Positions 17,650 to 26,058 of a DNA stretch of 64,000 bases are shown here, piece after piece. Source of the stretch: Marinoscillum sp040218045 (GTDB lineage Bacteria; Bacteroidota; Bacteroidia; Cytophagales; Cyclobacteriaceae); the NCBI GenBank assembly GCA_040218045.1, contig JAVJQA010000065.1, positions 4,988 through 68,987 of the forward strand, read 5' to 3'. Under the pieces are notes generated by a model that was not told where the DNA came from, made no database searches, and worked only from the letters and a program-made list of their open reading frames with translations. The translations under genes and the position numbers were made by a program. The first letter of the stretch is position 1. Each line of letters opens with the position of its first letter.

Positions 17650-18000
17650 ATGGGACAAGTAGCTTTAGAAGGCATGGAGTTTTACGCTCGTCATGGCTAT
17701 TATGAAGAGGAGCGCAAAATTGGCAATAAGTACAGTGTGGATGTAATCTTAGACCTGGATTTTGGTGAAGCAGCCCTGGAAGACAAACTGGACGGCACTG
17801 TGAACTATGAAAAGGTTTATGAGCTTGTGGCAGAAGTTATGAACATTGATGCAATGCTTCTTGAACACCTTGCAGGTAAAATGATCAAAAAACTGAGAGA
17901 GGCATTTCCGCAGGTTACTAAAATCAAAGTTTCTGTAAGTAAGTACAATCCACCAATCAGGGGGTTGTGTCATCGGGCAAGGATTACATTGGAGGGCTAA
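17650..18000 (+). CDS. folB: Dihydroneopterin aldolase
   Basis: Converts 7,8-dihydroneopterin to 6-hydroxymethyl-dihydropterin plus glycolaldehyde in folate synthesis. 116 residues, normal for FolB. Family motifs are EGMEFYARHGYYEEER (catalytic Glu region), VNYEKVYELV and, near the end, KVSVSKYNPPIRG with the conserved lysine. It overlaps the convergent IscA-like gene by 4 bases and follows the DivIVA-domain gene directly, suggesting transcriptional coupling to it. Other folate genes in the window: folD at 22415. Confidence 0.95.
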   Translation: MGQVALEGMEFYARHGYYEEERKIGNKYSVDVILDLDFGEAALEDKLDGTVNYEKVYELVAEVMNIDAMLLEHLAGKMIKKLREAFPQVTKIKVSVSKYNPPIRGLCHRARITLEG

Positions 18001-18308
18001 GTCGCACTTTCAGGTACTCCTTTTTCGTCCGTAAAGACAAAACCTCGGGCATCGGCACCTTCATAGAAATCGACCTTTTTACCAATCAAAAACATCATTT
18101 CACGCTTTTGGATGTAAACAGGGATGTCATCGATCATATAAGACTGGTCTTGGTCTTTTTGCTTGTCAAAGCCGAGCACAAACGAAACTCCACAGCCACC
18201 ACCTTTCACACCAACTCTCAGCCCATATCCGGCAGGGATATTTTTATTGGCCATGATGTCCTTGATTTCTTTTCGGGCTATGTCAGTTATCTGTATCGGC
18301 TCGTTCAT
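17997..18308 (-). CDS. A-type iron-sulfur carrier (IscA/HesB-like), lacking C-terminal CGC
   Basis: A 103-residue HesB/IscA-fold protein. The N-terminal half (ITDIARKEIKDIM, GYGLRVGVKGGGCGVSF) is typical and keeps the first conserved cysteine at residue 39. IscA, SufA and ErpA carry two more cluster-binding cysteines in a C-terminal CGC motif. Here the end reads GFVFTDEKGVPESAT with no cysteine, so it cannot use the canonical three-cysteine site. It might bind iron or a cluster with other partners, or have lost that role. It overlaps folB at the 3' end. Confidence 0.88.
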   Translation of the reverse strand: MNEPIQITDIARKEIKDIMANKNIPAGYGLRVGVKGGGCGVSFVLGFDKQKDQDQSYMIDDIPVYIQKREMMFLIGKKVDFYEGADARGFVFTDEKGVPESAT

Positions 18309-18363
18309 ATCGCCAAAGAAAATACTTATTTTTGAATCTTAACTCTTAGCTAACATCTATAAA

Positions 18364-18885
18364 ATGGAGATGGTTTACGACCTGTTAAAAATTACGATTC
18401 CTGCGGTATTGATTCTATACACGGCCTATCTTCTTGTGAGGTCATTTATGAACAAACAACTAGAGGAATTGCACCTGAACATTCGCCATAAGAATCAGGA
18501 GATTGTGTTGCCGGTGAGGTTGCAAGCATATGAGCGTATGTGTCTTCTCCTGGAGCGGATTAACCCAAACAATTTGATCCCACGATTGAATGAAAAGGAC
18601 ATGACAGCCAAACAGCTACAGGGATTAATGGTTAGTGAGATTAGAAGCGAACTAAACCATAACCTATCTCAGCAGGTTTATATGTCCAATGACGCATGGA
18701 TGTACGTTTCCAGTGCTGTGGAGCAGTTGATTTCCATGATCAACGAGTCAGGAAATGAAATGACAGCCGAATCTTCAAGTTTAGATTTAGCAAAAACTGT
18801 TTTTGAGAAAAATATGAGAAATGATCAGGATACCATTCGTGGTGCACTTTCGTTTATCAAAGGCGAGATAAGGGAGTTGTTCTGA
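18364..18885 (+). CDS. Conserved hypothetical membrane-anchored protein
   Basis: A 173-residue protein with one N-terminal transmembrane segment (about residues 10–28, IPAVLILYTAYLLVRSF) followed by a helical soluble domain that includes LPVRLQAYERMCLLLERINP. I recall this as a conserved Bacteroidota family with no known function. It lies 15 bases upstream of the YkvA-like gene on the same strand, and the pair probably forms an operon with the genes that follow. Divergent from the IscA-like gene (55-base gap). Confidence 0.8.
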   Translation: MEMVYDLLKITIPAVLILYTAYLLVRSFMNKQLEELHLNIRHKNQEIVLPVRLQAYERMCLLLERINPNNLIPRLNEKDMTAKQLQGLMVSEIRSELNHNLSQQVYMSNDAWMYVSSAVEQLISMINESGNEMTAESSSLDLAKTVFEKNMRNDQDTIRGALSFIKGEIRELF

Positions 18886-18900
18886 TAGAAAAATGCATGT

Positions 18901-19290
18901 ATGAGCAATAGACGGATAGATAAGATATTTCAAAAGGCCAAAGACACCATCAATAAGAATGAGAAGGTTCAGGGCTTGATCACTGAGGTAAAGTCAAAGA
19001 TTGATCATATCAACGAGGACTCTCAGGAAAGATCTACGTTCATTTATCAGCTTCAAGTAGTGATCAGGATGATCCGTGCACATATTAATGGCACATATAC
19101 TGCTTTCTCGCTGGCTACTGTGTTAACTTTAGTGTTCGGTTTGGTCTATTTTATTACGCCTATAGATTTGATACCGGACTTTATACCAGCTTTAGGCTTG
19201 ACAGATGATATTTCCTTGCTCTACTTTATTTTCAAGAGTCTTGCGGATGATATTATGCGCTTCAAGGCTTGGGAAGAGGCTCATGATTAA
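18901..19290 (+). CDS. YkvA-family (DUF1232) membrane protein
   Basis: A 129-residue protein with a central hydrophobic region and the DUF1232 signature PIDLIPDFIPALGLTDD, flanked by membrane-compatible helices (AFSLATVLTLVFGLVYFI). The function of this family is not established. The N-terminal ~60 residues are charged and helical. It sits 15 bases after the preceding gene and 15 bases before the next, consistent with one transcription unit. Confidence 0.88.
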   Translation: MSNRRIDKIFQKAKDTINKNEKVQGLITEVKSKIDHINEDSQERSTFIYQLQVVIRMIRAHINGTYTAFSLATVLTLVFGLVYFITPIDLIPDFIPALGLTDDISLLYFIFKSLADDIMRFKAWEEAHD

Positions 19291-19305
19291 CCAAACACCA
19301 AAGCT

Positions 19306-19986
19306 ATGTCTAATTATACCGCCGTGATTGCCGGGCCAAGTGGCTTGGTAGGGAGTGAACTTGTAAATCAACTGATCTCAGATAATTATTACCAAAAGGT
19401 CGTTTTACTTACCAGGAGACCTCTGGACTTCAATGACCCCAAGTTGGAGGAAGTTATTGTAGAAAATTTTGATGCACTGGAAGCCGCAAAGTCAAAACTC
19501 GTTGCAGAGGACTACTTTTGTTGCCTGGGCACTACCATTCGTCAGGCTGGAAGTAAAAAAGACTTTAGAAAAGTCGATCTCGAATACCCGTTAGCACTTG
19601 CCAAAATAGCTGTTGAGTCCTCTAATTTTAAGCATTTTCTTATGGTCACAGCTGCAGGAGCAAATGCCGACTCACCACTTTTTTATAACCAGGTAAAAGG
19701 TGAAGTAGAGGAAAGATTAAAGGAACTCAAATTTTCCGGGTTGAAGATTTTTAGGCCATCACTTCTTTTAGGTAATCGAAGGGAGTTCAGGTTCGGGGAA
19801 GAAGTTGCCAAGCTCATCTCCAAGTTATTTTCTTTTTTCATGGTTGGATTGAAGAGAAAACTCTGGTCTATTAAGGCGGCGGATGTAGCCAAGGCGATGC
19901 GCCTGGTTGCTAAAGAACAGCGTCCCGGATTAAGAGTTTACAACTCAAACGACATGATTAATCGTATTAATTCATTTGGGTTTTGA
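19306..19986 (+). CDS. NAD(P)-binding Rossmann protein (HTATIP2-like)
   Basis: A 226-residue short atypical SDR. The N-terminal GPSGLVGSELVNQL is the dinucleotide-binding GxxGxxG motif. FCCLGTTIRQAGSKKDFRKVD is typical of the HTATIP2/TIP30-like and 'oxidoreductase' group, followed by FLMVTAAGANADS and FYNQVKGEVEE (Tyr–Lys region altered). Substrate unknown. Its stop codon overlaps the TTG start of dtd, suggesting translational coupling. Confidence 0.85.
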   Translation: MSNYTAVIAGPSGLVGSELVNQLISDNYYQKVVLLTRRPLDFNDPKLEEVIVENFDALEAAKSKLVAEDYFCCLGTTIRQAGSKKDFRKVDLEYPLALAKIAVESSNFKHFLMVTAAGANADSPLFYNQVKGEVEERLKELKFSGLKIFRPSLLLGNRREFRFGEEVAKLISKLFSFFMVGLKRKLWSIKAADVAKAMRLVAKEQRPGLRVYNSNDMINRINSFGF

Positions 19987-20432
19987 TTGCAGTTATACAG
20001 AGGGTTTCAGAAGCATCAGTTACTATTAGTGGAGAAGTTAAATCCCAGATCAGCAAGGGGTTGTTAATTCTCTTGGGCATTGAAGATGAAGATGGTTCTG
20101 AAGATATTGACTGGCTCACCAAAAAGATCGTGAATATGAGGATATTCTCTGATTCAGAAGGGAAAATGAACCATAGTTTACTGGACGTGGCAGGAGAATT
20201 ATTGGTAGTGAGTCAATTCACGCTACATGCCTCTACCAAAAAAGGAAACCGACCTTCCTATATTAAGGCTGCCAGACCAGAAGTGGCTATTCCTCTCTAT
20301 GAAACTTTTATTGAATCAATCAGCGCTTTTGGCCGACCAGTATGTACTGGAGAATTCGGAGCTGATATGAAGGTTGCGTTGCTGAATGATGGTCCGGTTA
20401 CGATTATTGTGGATACGAAAAATCGCATTTAG
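19983..20432 (+). CDS. dtd: D-aminoacyl-tRNA deacylase
   Basis: Removes D-amino acids and glycine mischarged onto tRNAs. The 149 residues match the DTD family from the first residue (IAVIQRVSEASVTI), with the two active-site motifs SQFTLHA and NDGPVTI both intact. The start is a TTG that shares bases with the TGA of the upstream gene; family alignment begins precisely here, and no ATG or GTG fits. Confidence 0.95.
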   Translation: MIAVIQRVSEASVTISGEVKSQISKGLLILLGIEDEDGSEDIDWLTKKIVNMRIFSDSEGKMNHSLLDVAGELLVVSQFTLHASTKKGNRPSYIKAARPEVAIPLYETFIESISAFGRPVCTGEFGADMKVALLNDGPVTIIVDTKNRI

Positions 20433-20546
20433 GATTAATATTTACTCCTATCACCACTTCATTTGCTGTTTATCATGGTTATCTAACCTATTGTAAATGA
20501 GTTAATTCGGAATCGTTGAATTCTATTCCTATTTATTAGTATTCAA

Positions 20547-20578
20547 TTTCGCTCTACCGTTAATATCTGCTACCTTTG
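20547..20578 (+). promoter_or_regulatory. Probable promoter of lepA
   Basis: TACCTTTG at 20571–20578 fits the Bacteroidota -7 consensus TAnnTTTG. A TTTC (20547–20550), 20 bases upstream, may stand in for the -33 TTTG. The element is 17 bases before the lepA start. Confidence 0.6.
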
Positions 20579-20595
20579 CAGACTTTTAATTAGGT

Positions 20596-22386
20596 ATGAA
20601 GCACATTAGGAATTTCTGCATTATTGCCCACATCGATCACGGTAAGAGTACATTGGCTGATAGGTTAATTCAATCAACTGAGACGGTATCTGATCGAGAT
20701 ATGCATGCGCAGCTTTTGGATGATATGGATTTGGAACGTGAGCGTGGTATTACTATCAAAAGTCATGCAATCCAAATGTACTTTCCACATGAGGGGACTG
20801 ATTATACACTTAACCTTATAGATACTCCAGGTCATGTGGATTTCTCCTATGAAGTGTCTCGCTCCATTGCTGCTTGTGAAGGAGCATTGTTGGTAGTAGA
20901 TGCCGCACAGGGGATTGAAGCACAAACCATATCTAATCTTTACCTGGCATTGGAGCATGATCTGGAAGTAATTCCAGTGCTCAATAAAATAGACCTTCCG
21001 GGTGCAATGATTGAGGAGGTTTCTGATCAGATCATTGATTTGATTGGATGTACCAAAGAAGATATCATCCATGCTTCAGCTAAAGAAGGCATTGGGATTG
21101 CGGAAATATTGGCAGCTATAGTAGCCCGAATCCCTGCACCAACTGGTGACCCTGATGAGCCACTTCAGGCCATGATATTTGATTCGGTTTTTAACTCTTA
21201 TCGGGGAATTGAAGTTTTTTTCCGGGTATTTAATGGCACCTTAAAAAAAGGCGATCATGTAAAGTTTGTGAATACAGGGAAGACTTACGGTGCAGATGAA
21301 ATAGGTGTGTTGAGGTTGCAACATGAGCCAAAGCAGCAGATATCTGCTGGCAATGTAGGATACCTGATCTCAGGTATCAAAGTAGCTAAAGAAGTAAAGG
21401 TAGGAGATACGATCACACATGTCAATCGGCCTACAACGCGTCAGGTGAAAGGATTTGAAGATGTGAAACCGATGGTATTTGCTGGGATATACCCAGTAGA
21501 AACCAGTGAATTTGAAGAGTTAAGAGCCTCCATGGAGAAGCTTCAGCTCAATGATGCTTCTTTGGTTTGGGAGCCTGAGACTTCTGCGGCGCTTGGGTTT
21601 GGTTTCAGGTGTGGTTTCCTTGGGATGCTCCATATGGAGATAGTCCAGGAGCGGTTGGAGCGTGAGTTTGATATGACCGTGATCACCACCGTTCCATCTG
21701 TAAGGTTTCATGCCATTAAGGTAGATGAAACCATTGTAAAAGTGAGTGCACCATCCGAATTGCCGGAAGGGAACGTCATTTCACATATCGAAGAACCGTA
21801 CATTAGGGCTCAGATTATTACTAAAGCTGATTTCATCGGCCCGGTAATTGCGTTGTGCATGGATAAAAGAGGTGAGATCAAGAATCAGGTTTATTTGACT
21901 CATAACAGGGTTGAATTAACTTTTGAATTGCCGCTGGCCGAAATTGTTTTTGACTTTTTTGATAGATTAAAGACTATCTCAAGAGGATATGCTTCCCTGG
22001 ATTATGAACTGATCGGTTACAAGCGATCAACCATGGTGAAGCTTGATATCATGCTCAATGGTGAGCCTGTAGATGCTCTATCTGCTGTTGTGCATCGCGA
22101 TAAAGCCTATGAATGGGGAAAAAGGCTTTGCGAAAAGCTAAGAGAACTGTTGCCAAGACAGATGTTTGAAATTGCTATACAGGCGGCAATTGGTCAAAAA
22201 GTAATAGCACGGGAAACTGTAAAAGCCATGCGTAAAAACGTATTGGCGAAATGCTACGGTGGGGATATTTCCAGAAAGAGAAAACTTCTGGAAAAGCAGA
22301 AGAAAGGTAAGAAGCGTATGCGTCAGGTTGGTAACGTAGAGATCCCGCAGGAAGCATTTATGGCAGTTTTAAAGCTTGACTCTTAA
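20596..22386 (+). CDS. lepA: Elongation factor 4 (LepA), ribosome back-translocase
   Basis: Ribosome-associated translational GTPase that rescues stalled or mis-translocated ribosomes under stress. 596 residues, normal length. The G domain begins at FCIIAHIDHGKSTLADRL (P-loop), with DTPGHVDFSYEV (G3) and NKIDLPGA (G4). Domains II, III and V follow, then the LepA-specific C-terminal domain, ending KKRMRQVGNVEIPQEAFMAV. It has its own promoter and is followed after 28 bases by folD. Confidence 0.98.
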   Translation: MKHIRNFCIIAHIDHGKSTLADRLIQSTETVSDRDMHAQLLDDMDLERERGITIKSHAIQMYFPHEGTDYTLNLIDTPGHVDFSYEVSRSIAACEGALLVVDAAQGIEAQTISNLYLALEHDLEVIPVLNKIDLPGAMIEEVSDQIIDLIGCTKEDIIHASAKEGIGIAEILAAIVARIPAPTGDPDEPLQAMIFDSVFNSYRGIEVFFRVFNGTLKKGDHVKFVNTGKTYGADEIGVLRLQHEPKQQISAGNVGYLISGIKVAKEVKVGDTITHVNRPTTRQVKGFEDVKPMVFAGIYPVETSEFEELRASMEKLQLNDASLVWEPETSAALGFGFRCGFLGMLHMEIVQERLEREFDMTVITTVPSVRFHAIKVDETIVKVSAPSELPEGNVISHIEEPYIRAQIITKADFIGPVIALCMDKRGEIKNQVYLTHNRVELTFELPLAEIVFDFFDRLKTISRGYASLDYELIGYKRSTMVKLDIMLNGEPVDALSAVVHRDKAYEWGKRLCEKLRELLPRQMFEIAIQAAIGQKVIARETVKAMRKNVLAKCYGGDISRKRKLLEKQKKGKKRMRQVGNVEIPQEAFMAVLKLDS

Positions 22387-22414
22387 AAAATACTCTCAAA
22401 CATAAAAAGAAATA

Positions 22415-23293
22415 ATGCCGACAATTTTAGATGGTAAAAAAGTAGCCAGCGACATAAAAAATGAGATTTCAGAGAAGGTAAGCAATTTGAAATCAAAAGG
22501 ACTGAGAGCACCTAACCTGGCAATAATTATTGTAGGGGATGATGGAGCAAGCCATACTTATGTCAACGGTAAAATTTCGGCATGTAAGTCAGTAGGATTT
22601 GATTTTACCCTCATGCATTTTGCAAGTACCATCTCTGAGGAAAAGTTGCTGAAGCATGTGGAGAATCTTAACTCGGATGAAGATATTGATGGTTTCATTG
22701 TGCAGTTACCACTACCGGAACACATTTCTGTAGAGCGTGTGACTGAAAGCATTAGGCCAGAAAAAGATGTTGATGGCTTTACCAATCAGAATTTCGGGAG
22801 CATTGTTTCCAAAAACCAGTTGATTTTACCGGCCACCCCATTTGGAGTGATGGAGCTGATAAGAAGATATAATATAGACACAGAAGGCAAACATTGTGTA
22901 ATAGTAGGTGCCAGCAGGCTAGTAGGTGCTCCTCTTGGCATGATGATGACAGAAAGTGGCAAAGCCACCGTAACACTGTGTCACAAACACACCAAGGATC
23001 TGGCCATGCATACCAAATCGGCTGATATTTTGATAGTAGCTGTAGGTAAGCCCAATCTGATTACTGCTGAAATGGTAAAAGAAGGAGCAGTGATCATAGA
23101 CGTTGGAACTACTCGTGTGGATGACCAAAAGAGAAAATCAGGATTCAGACTTTCTGGTGATGTTGACTTTGAGAATGTCTCACCAAAATGCTCTTTCATC
23201 ACACCTGTGCCTGGTGGAGTAGGGCCGATGACCATTGCGTCACTCTTGTTGAATACAATCAAAGCTTATGAAGACCAGCATCCAGAAGGATAA
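22415..23293 (+). CDS. folD: Methylene-THF dehydrogenase / cyclohydrolase
   Basis: Bifunctional enzyme of one-carbon metabolism interconverting 5,10-methylene-, methenyl- and formyl-tetrahydrofolate. 292 residues. Signatures: YVNGKISACKSVGF (catalytic Lys region), DGFIVQLPLPEH, KDVDGF, the Rossmann motif VIVGASRLVGAPLG and the C-terminal TPVPGGVGPMTIASLL. The last 26 bases overlap the start of queE in another frame. Confidence 0.98.
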   Translation: MPTILDGKKVASDIKNEISEKVSNLKSKGLRAPNLAIIIVGDDGASHTYVNGKISACKSVGFDFTLMHFASTISEEKLLKHVENLNSDEDIDGFIVQLPLPEHISVERVTESIRPEKDVDGFTNQNFGSIVSKNQLILPATPFGVMELIRRYNIDTEGKHCVIVGASRLVGAPLGMMMTESGKATVTLCHKHTKDLAMHTKSADILIVAVGKPNLITAEMVKEGAVIIDVGTTRVDDQKRKSGFRLSGDVDFENVSPKCSFITPVPGGVGPMTIASLLLNTIKAYEDQHPEG

Positions 23294-23903
23294 TGGAATA
23301 AAACTTGAAAACCTTCCAGTAATGGAATCTTTCCTTACTGTTCAGGGAGAAGGATTTCATACAGGTAGTGCGGCCTACTTCATTCGTTTGGGAGGGTGTG
23401 ATGTGGGATGCGTTTGGTGTGATGTGAAGGAGTCATGGGATGCCGGTATTCACCCACAAATCCCAATTGCACAAATTGTAGAGACTGCTGCTCAGCAGGG
23501 TGTGGAGATCGCAGTGATTACAGGAGGCGAGCCATTGATGTATGATCTCAGTTTATTTACTGATCAGCTTAAGAAATCTGGACTGCAGGCACACATAGAA
23601 ACTTCTGGTGCGCATCCTCTGTCCGGACATTGGGATTGGATCACCTTTTCACCAAAGAAATTCATGGCTCCTAAAGATGAGTTTTATGAGCATGCCGATG
23701 AGCTAAAAGTGATTGTGTATAACAAGTCAGACCTGGCCTGGGCCGAGAGCCATGCAACTAAATGCGGTGAAAATGTACGTTTATTTTTACAGCCCGAATG
23801 GTCAAAGCGAGACCAAATGATGCCACTTATCGTTGATTATGTAAAGAAAAACCCTAAATGGAGGATATCTTTACAAACGCATAAGTATTTAGACATCCCG
23901 TGA
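23268..23903 (+). CDS. queE: 7-carboxy-7-deazaguanine synthase (radical SAM)
   Basis: Radical SAM enzyme of queuosine synthesis that converts 6-carboxy-tetrahydropterin to 7-carboxy-7-deazaguanine. 211 residues. The substrate-binding motif FLTVQGEGFHTG and the cluster-binding cysteines in GGCDVGCVWCDVKESWD (C-x3-C-x2-C) are present, with VITGGEPLM following. The ATG lies inside the end of folD and the gene ends within the GTG start of the next gene. The preceding-step enzyme, QueD, is encoded at 54429 in this window. Confidence 0.95.
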   Translation: MKTSIQKDNGIKLENLPVMESFLTVQGEGFHTGSAAYFIRLGGCDVGCVWCDVKESWDAGIHPQIPIAQIVETAAQQGVEIAVITGGEPLMYDLSLFTDQLKKSGLQAHIETSGAHPLSGHWDWITFSPKKFMAPKDEFYEHADELKVIVYNKSDLAWAESHATKCGENVRLFLQPEWSKRDQMMPLIVDYVKKNPKWRISLQTHKYLDIP

Positions 23904-25780
23904 GCCAATCTCTAAAAACCTTATTTTTCCTATTTTCAGTTCTGTTTGCAACATCAGTTTTCGGTCAGGAAGTCAGCAAGAAAGCCATCAAGTTTACTGA
24001 AAAGGCTGAGGAAGCCATCAAACAAAGACAGTTCGATGCAGCTAAAGAATATTTGAACAAGGCTATATCAGCTGATGCCAATTACACGGCTCCTTACTTC
24101 CGTCTGTCTACTATTTATAATTTATATCTTCAGTTTGATTCGGCTGCTTTGTATTATAACCGTGCACTGTCAGTTATGAAGGAAGGAGAGATCACCCAAA
24201 AGATGTGGGAACGTGCTGCAGGATTGAATTATGGTGTAGGAAATTATGAGGAAGCATTTAGAGCAATTTCTCATGTGAGTAATCCCGATGAACGACTAAG
24301 CGCCTCTATCCAATTATCAAAAGAATCAGTTGAGCGTGGTATCCAGATCAATCAGGAAGAATTGCCCGAAGCAATTAATGCCTATGAACTTCAATATTTC
24401 CCAACACTGACCGTGGATGAAAACACCATTATTTATACCAAGCGTAATTCAGGAGCTCCTTCTTCTGATGAAGATTTGATGATCAGTACCAGGATCAATG
24501 GTCAATGGATTCCTGCACAGTCCATCTCAAAGGAAATCAACACACCATTTAATGAAGGAGCGAGTACAATTTCAGCAGATGGAAGGACTTTGATCTTCAC
24601 TGCTTGCGAGGGGCGTCCTTCTTTTGGAAGTTGCGATTTATACATTACCCAAAGAGAAGGAAATAAATGGACTAAGCCTGAAAACATAGGAGCAACGGTA
24701 AATTCCAGATACTGGGAATCTCAACCCTCGCTCGGCGCCGATGGTCGGGTTCTGTATTTTGCATCAAATAGACCTGGAGGTGTTGGTAAACGTGATTTGT
24801 ATGTGACCAAAATTACAGCAAAAGGATGGTCGACACCTCAGAATCTGGGCCGTGAAATAAATACCCAATATGATGAAACCACACCTTTTGCGCATGTCAA
24901 TGGGAAAACACTGTTCTTCTCCTCAGAAGGACATCCCGGGTTGGGTGGATTTGACCTCTTTGTGACAGAGAAGAATGATACGAGTTGGTTAAAACCCAGG
25001 AATTTGGGTTACCCGATTAACACGTTGCATGATGAAATATCCCTTTTCATCAATGCTAGTGGCACACATGGCTATTATGCCAAAGAGAGAAATTTACAAG
25101 GTAAGGTACTTAGCAGTAAGATTGTGAAGTTTCCGCTACCGGGGGACACTTTGGTCAAAAGTAAGTCTAGCTACGTGGTTGGGCGAGTAATGGATGAGGT
25201 TTCGAAAGAACCATTAGGTGCTTCTCTTAGAATGACCAACCTGAATGACTCCACTGACACTTATTTCATTAGATCTGACTCAACTTCAGGACGATATTTC
25301 CTTGTGTTAACAGAGGGTAATCAATACGGTGTCTTTGTGAAGAGAATGAATTATCTATTTGAAGACATGAGCATTACTGCGAGCGAGAGCTCAGCATTGG
25401 AACCAGACACCATAGACATATACCTAAAACCAATTAGAGGTGGCGAGTCTATAACATTGGAGAATATATACTTCAGGACTGATGAGTATCGGTTGGACGA
25501 AAAAAGTAAGTCTGAACTGGCCGAATTGGCCGAATTTATCAAAGAAAACCCTACTCGATCATTCCTGATTGAGGGACACACTGATAATGTAGGAACGGAA
25601 TCATACAATCAGGAACTCTCCACCAAACGAGCCGAAACCGTTTATAATTACCTCGTTGATCATCAAGTTCCTCTCAATCGCATTCAATTTAAGGGATATG
25701 GAAGCTCCAGGCCCATTGGGAGCAATGAAAGTGAGGCAGGGAAAAAGAAAAACAGGAGAATAACGGTATCAGTGATGTGA
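23900..25780 (+). CDS. OmpA-family protein with TPR, PD40 propeller and CRD (PorE-like)
   Basis: A 626-residue exported protein. Domains in order: signal peptide (1–22, ending VFGQ), TPR-like helices (about 25–140), a PD40/WD40-like beta-propeller (about 160–410; repeats such as LYFASNRPGGVGKRDLYV), a carboxypeptidase-regulatory-like domain (about 425–500) and an OmpA C-terminal peptidoglycan-binding domain (about 510–626; FLIEGHTDNVGTESYNQELS). The same order is known from the T9SS protein PorE, a lipoprotein; this one lacks a lipobox cysteine, so the match is architectural only. GTG start overlaps the queE stop. It is relevant because the window encodes five T9SS cargo proteins. Confidence 0.88.
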   Translation: MSQSLKTLFFLFSVLFATSVFGQEVSKKAIKFTEKAEEAIKQRQFDAAKEYLNKAISADANYTAPYFRLSTIYNLYLQFDSAALYYNRALSVMKEGEITQKMWERAAGLNYGVGNYEEAFRAISHVSNPDERLSASIQLSKESVERGIQINQEELPEAINAYELQYFPTLTVDENTIIYTKRNSGAPSSDEDLMISTRINGQWIPAQSISKEINTPFNEGASTISADGRTLIFTACEGRPSFGSCDLYITQREGNKWTKPENIGATVNSRYWESQPSLGADGRVLYFASNRPGGVGKRDLYVTKITAKGWSTPQNLGREINTQYDETTPFAHVNGKTLFFSSEGHPGLGGFDLFVTEKNDTSWLKPRNLGYPINTLHDEISLFINASGTHGYYAKERNLQGKVLSSKIVKFPLPGDTLVKSKSSYVVGRVMDEVSKEPLGASLRMTNLNDSTDTYFIRSDSTSGRYFLVLTEGNQYGVFVKRMNYLFEDMSITASESSALEPDTIDIYLKPIRGGESITLENIYFRTDEYRLDEKSKSELAELAEFIKENPTRSFLIEGHTDNVGTESYNQELSTKRAETVYNYLVDHQVPLNRIQFKGYGSSRPIGSNESEAGKKKNRRITVSVM

Positions 25781-25986
25781 GTCGTAATTTTTATTTGGTT
25801 TATCAATTGTTATCATTTTTTTTTAGCATTGACCTGTTCAAAATTTTCATTATGCTAAAAGTGCAATTTTAGATGATAATTTTGTAGACCTGTCTCAGGT
25901 ATCATTTTGATAAAAAATAATTGGGTTGATTCGCGTATCTGCAATAAAAACCTTAAATAGTGCTAATCCATATTGGCAATCAGTAT

Positions 25987-26058
25987 TTTGTTGAAAGGAT
26001 TAAAATGTTTTAAATTGATTGTTGAAACATACTTGTACAATTTAAAACACAGCAAACG
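25987..26058 (+). promoter_or_regulatory. Promoter and leader of the first SusC gene
   Basis: TTTG (25987–25990), 20 bases, then TAAATTGA (26011–26018). The leader continues with GAAACATA (26024–26031), TGTACA (26034–26039) and TTTAAAAC (26041–26048). Nearly the same order and spacing recurs before the second SusC gene at 32126–32196, which makes both more credible as functional promoter-plus-leader units. The rest of the 278-base gap from 25781 is AT-rich; a separate TAATTTTG is present at 25877–25884. Confidence 0.6.

Noticed and set aside
17967..18335. 122-residue plus-strand ORF over the IscA-like gene
   Set aside because: Antisense to a recognisable IscA-fold protein; not supported by composition or motifs.
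25877..25884. TAATTTTG as the main promoter of the first SusC gene
   Set aside because: It matches the -7 consensus but lies about 180 bases upstream; the TTTG/TAAATT pair nearer the gene is shared with the second SusC and is preferred.
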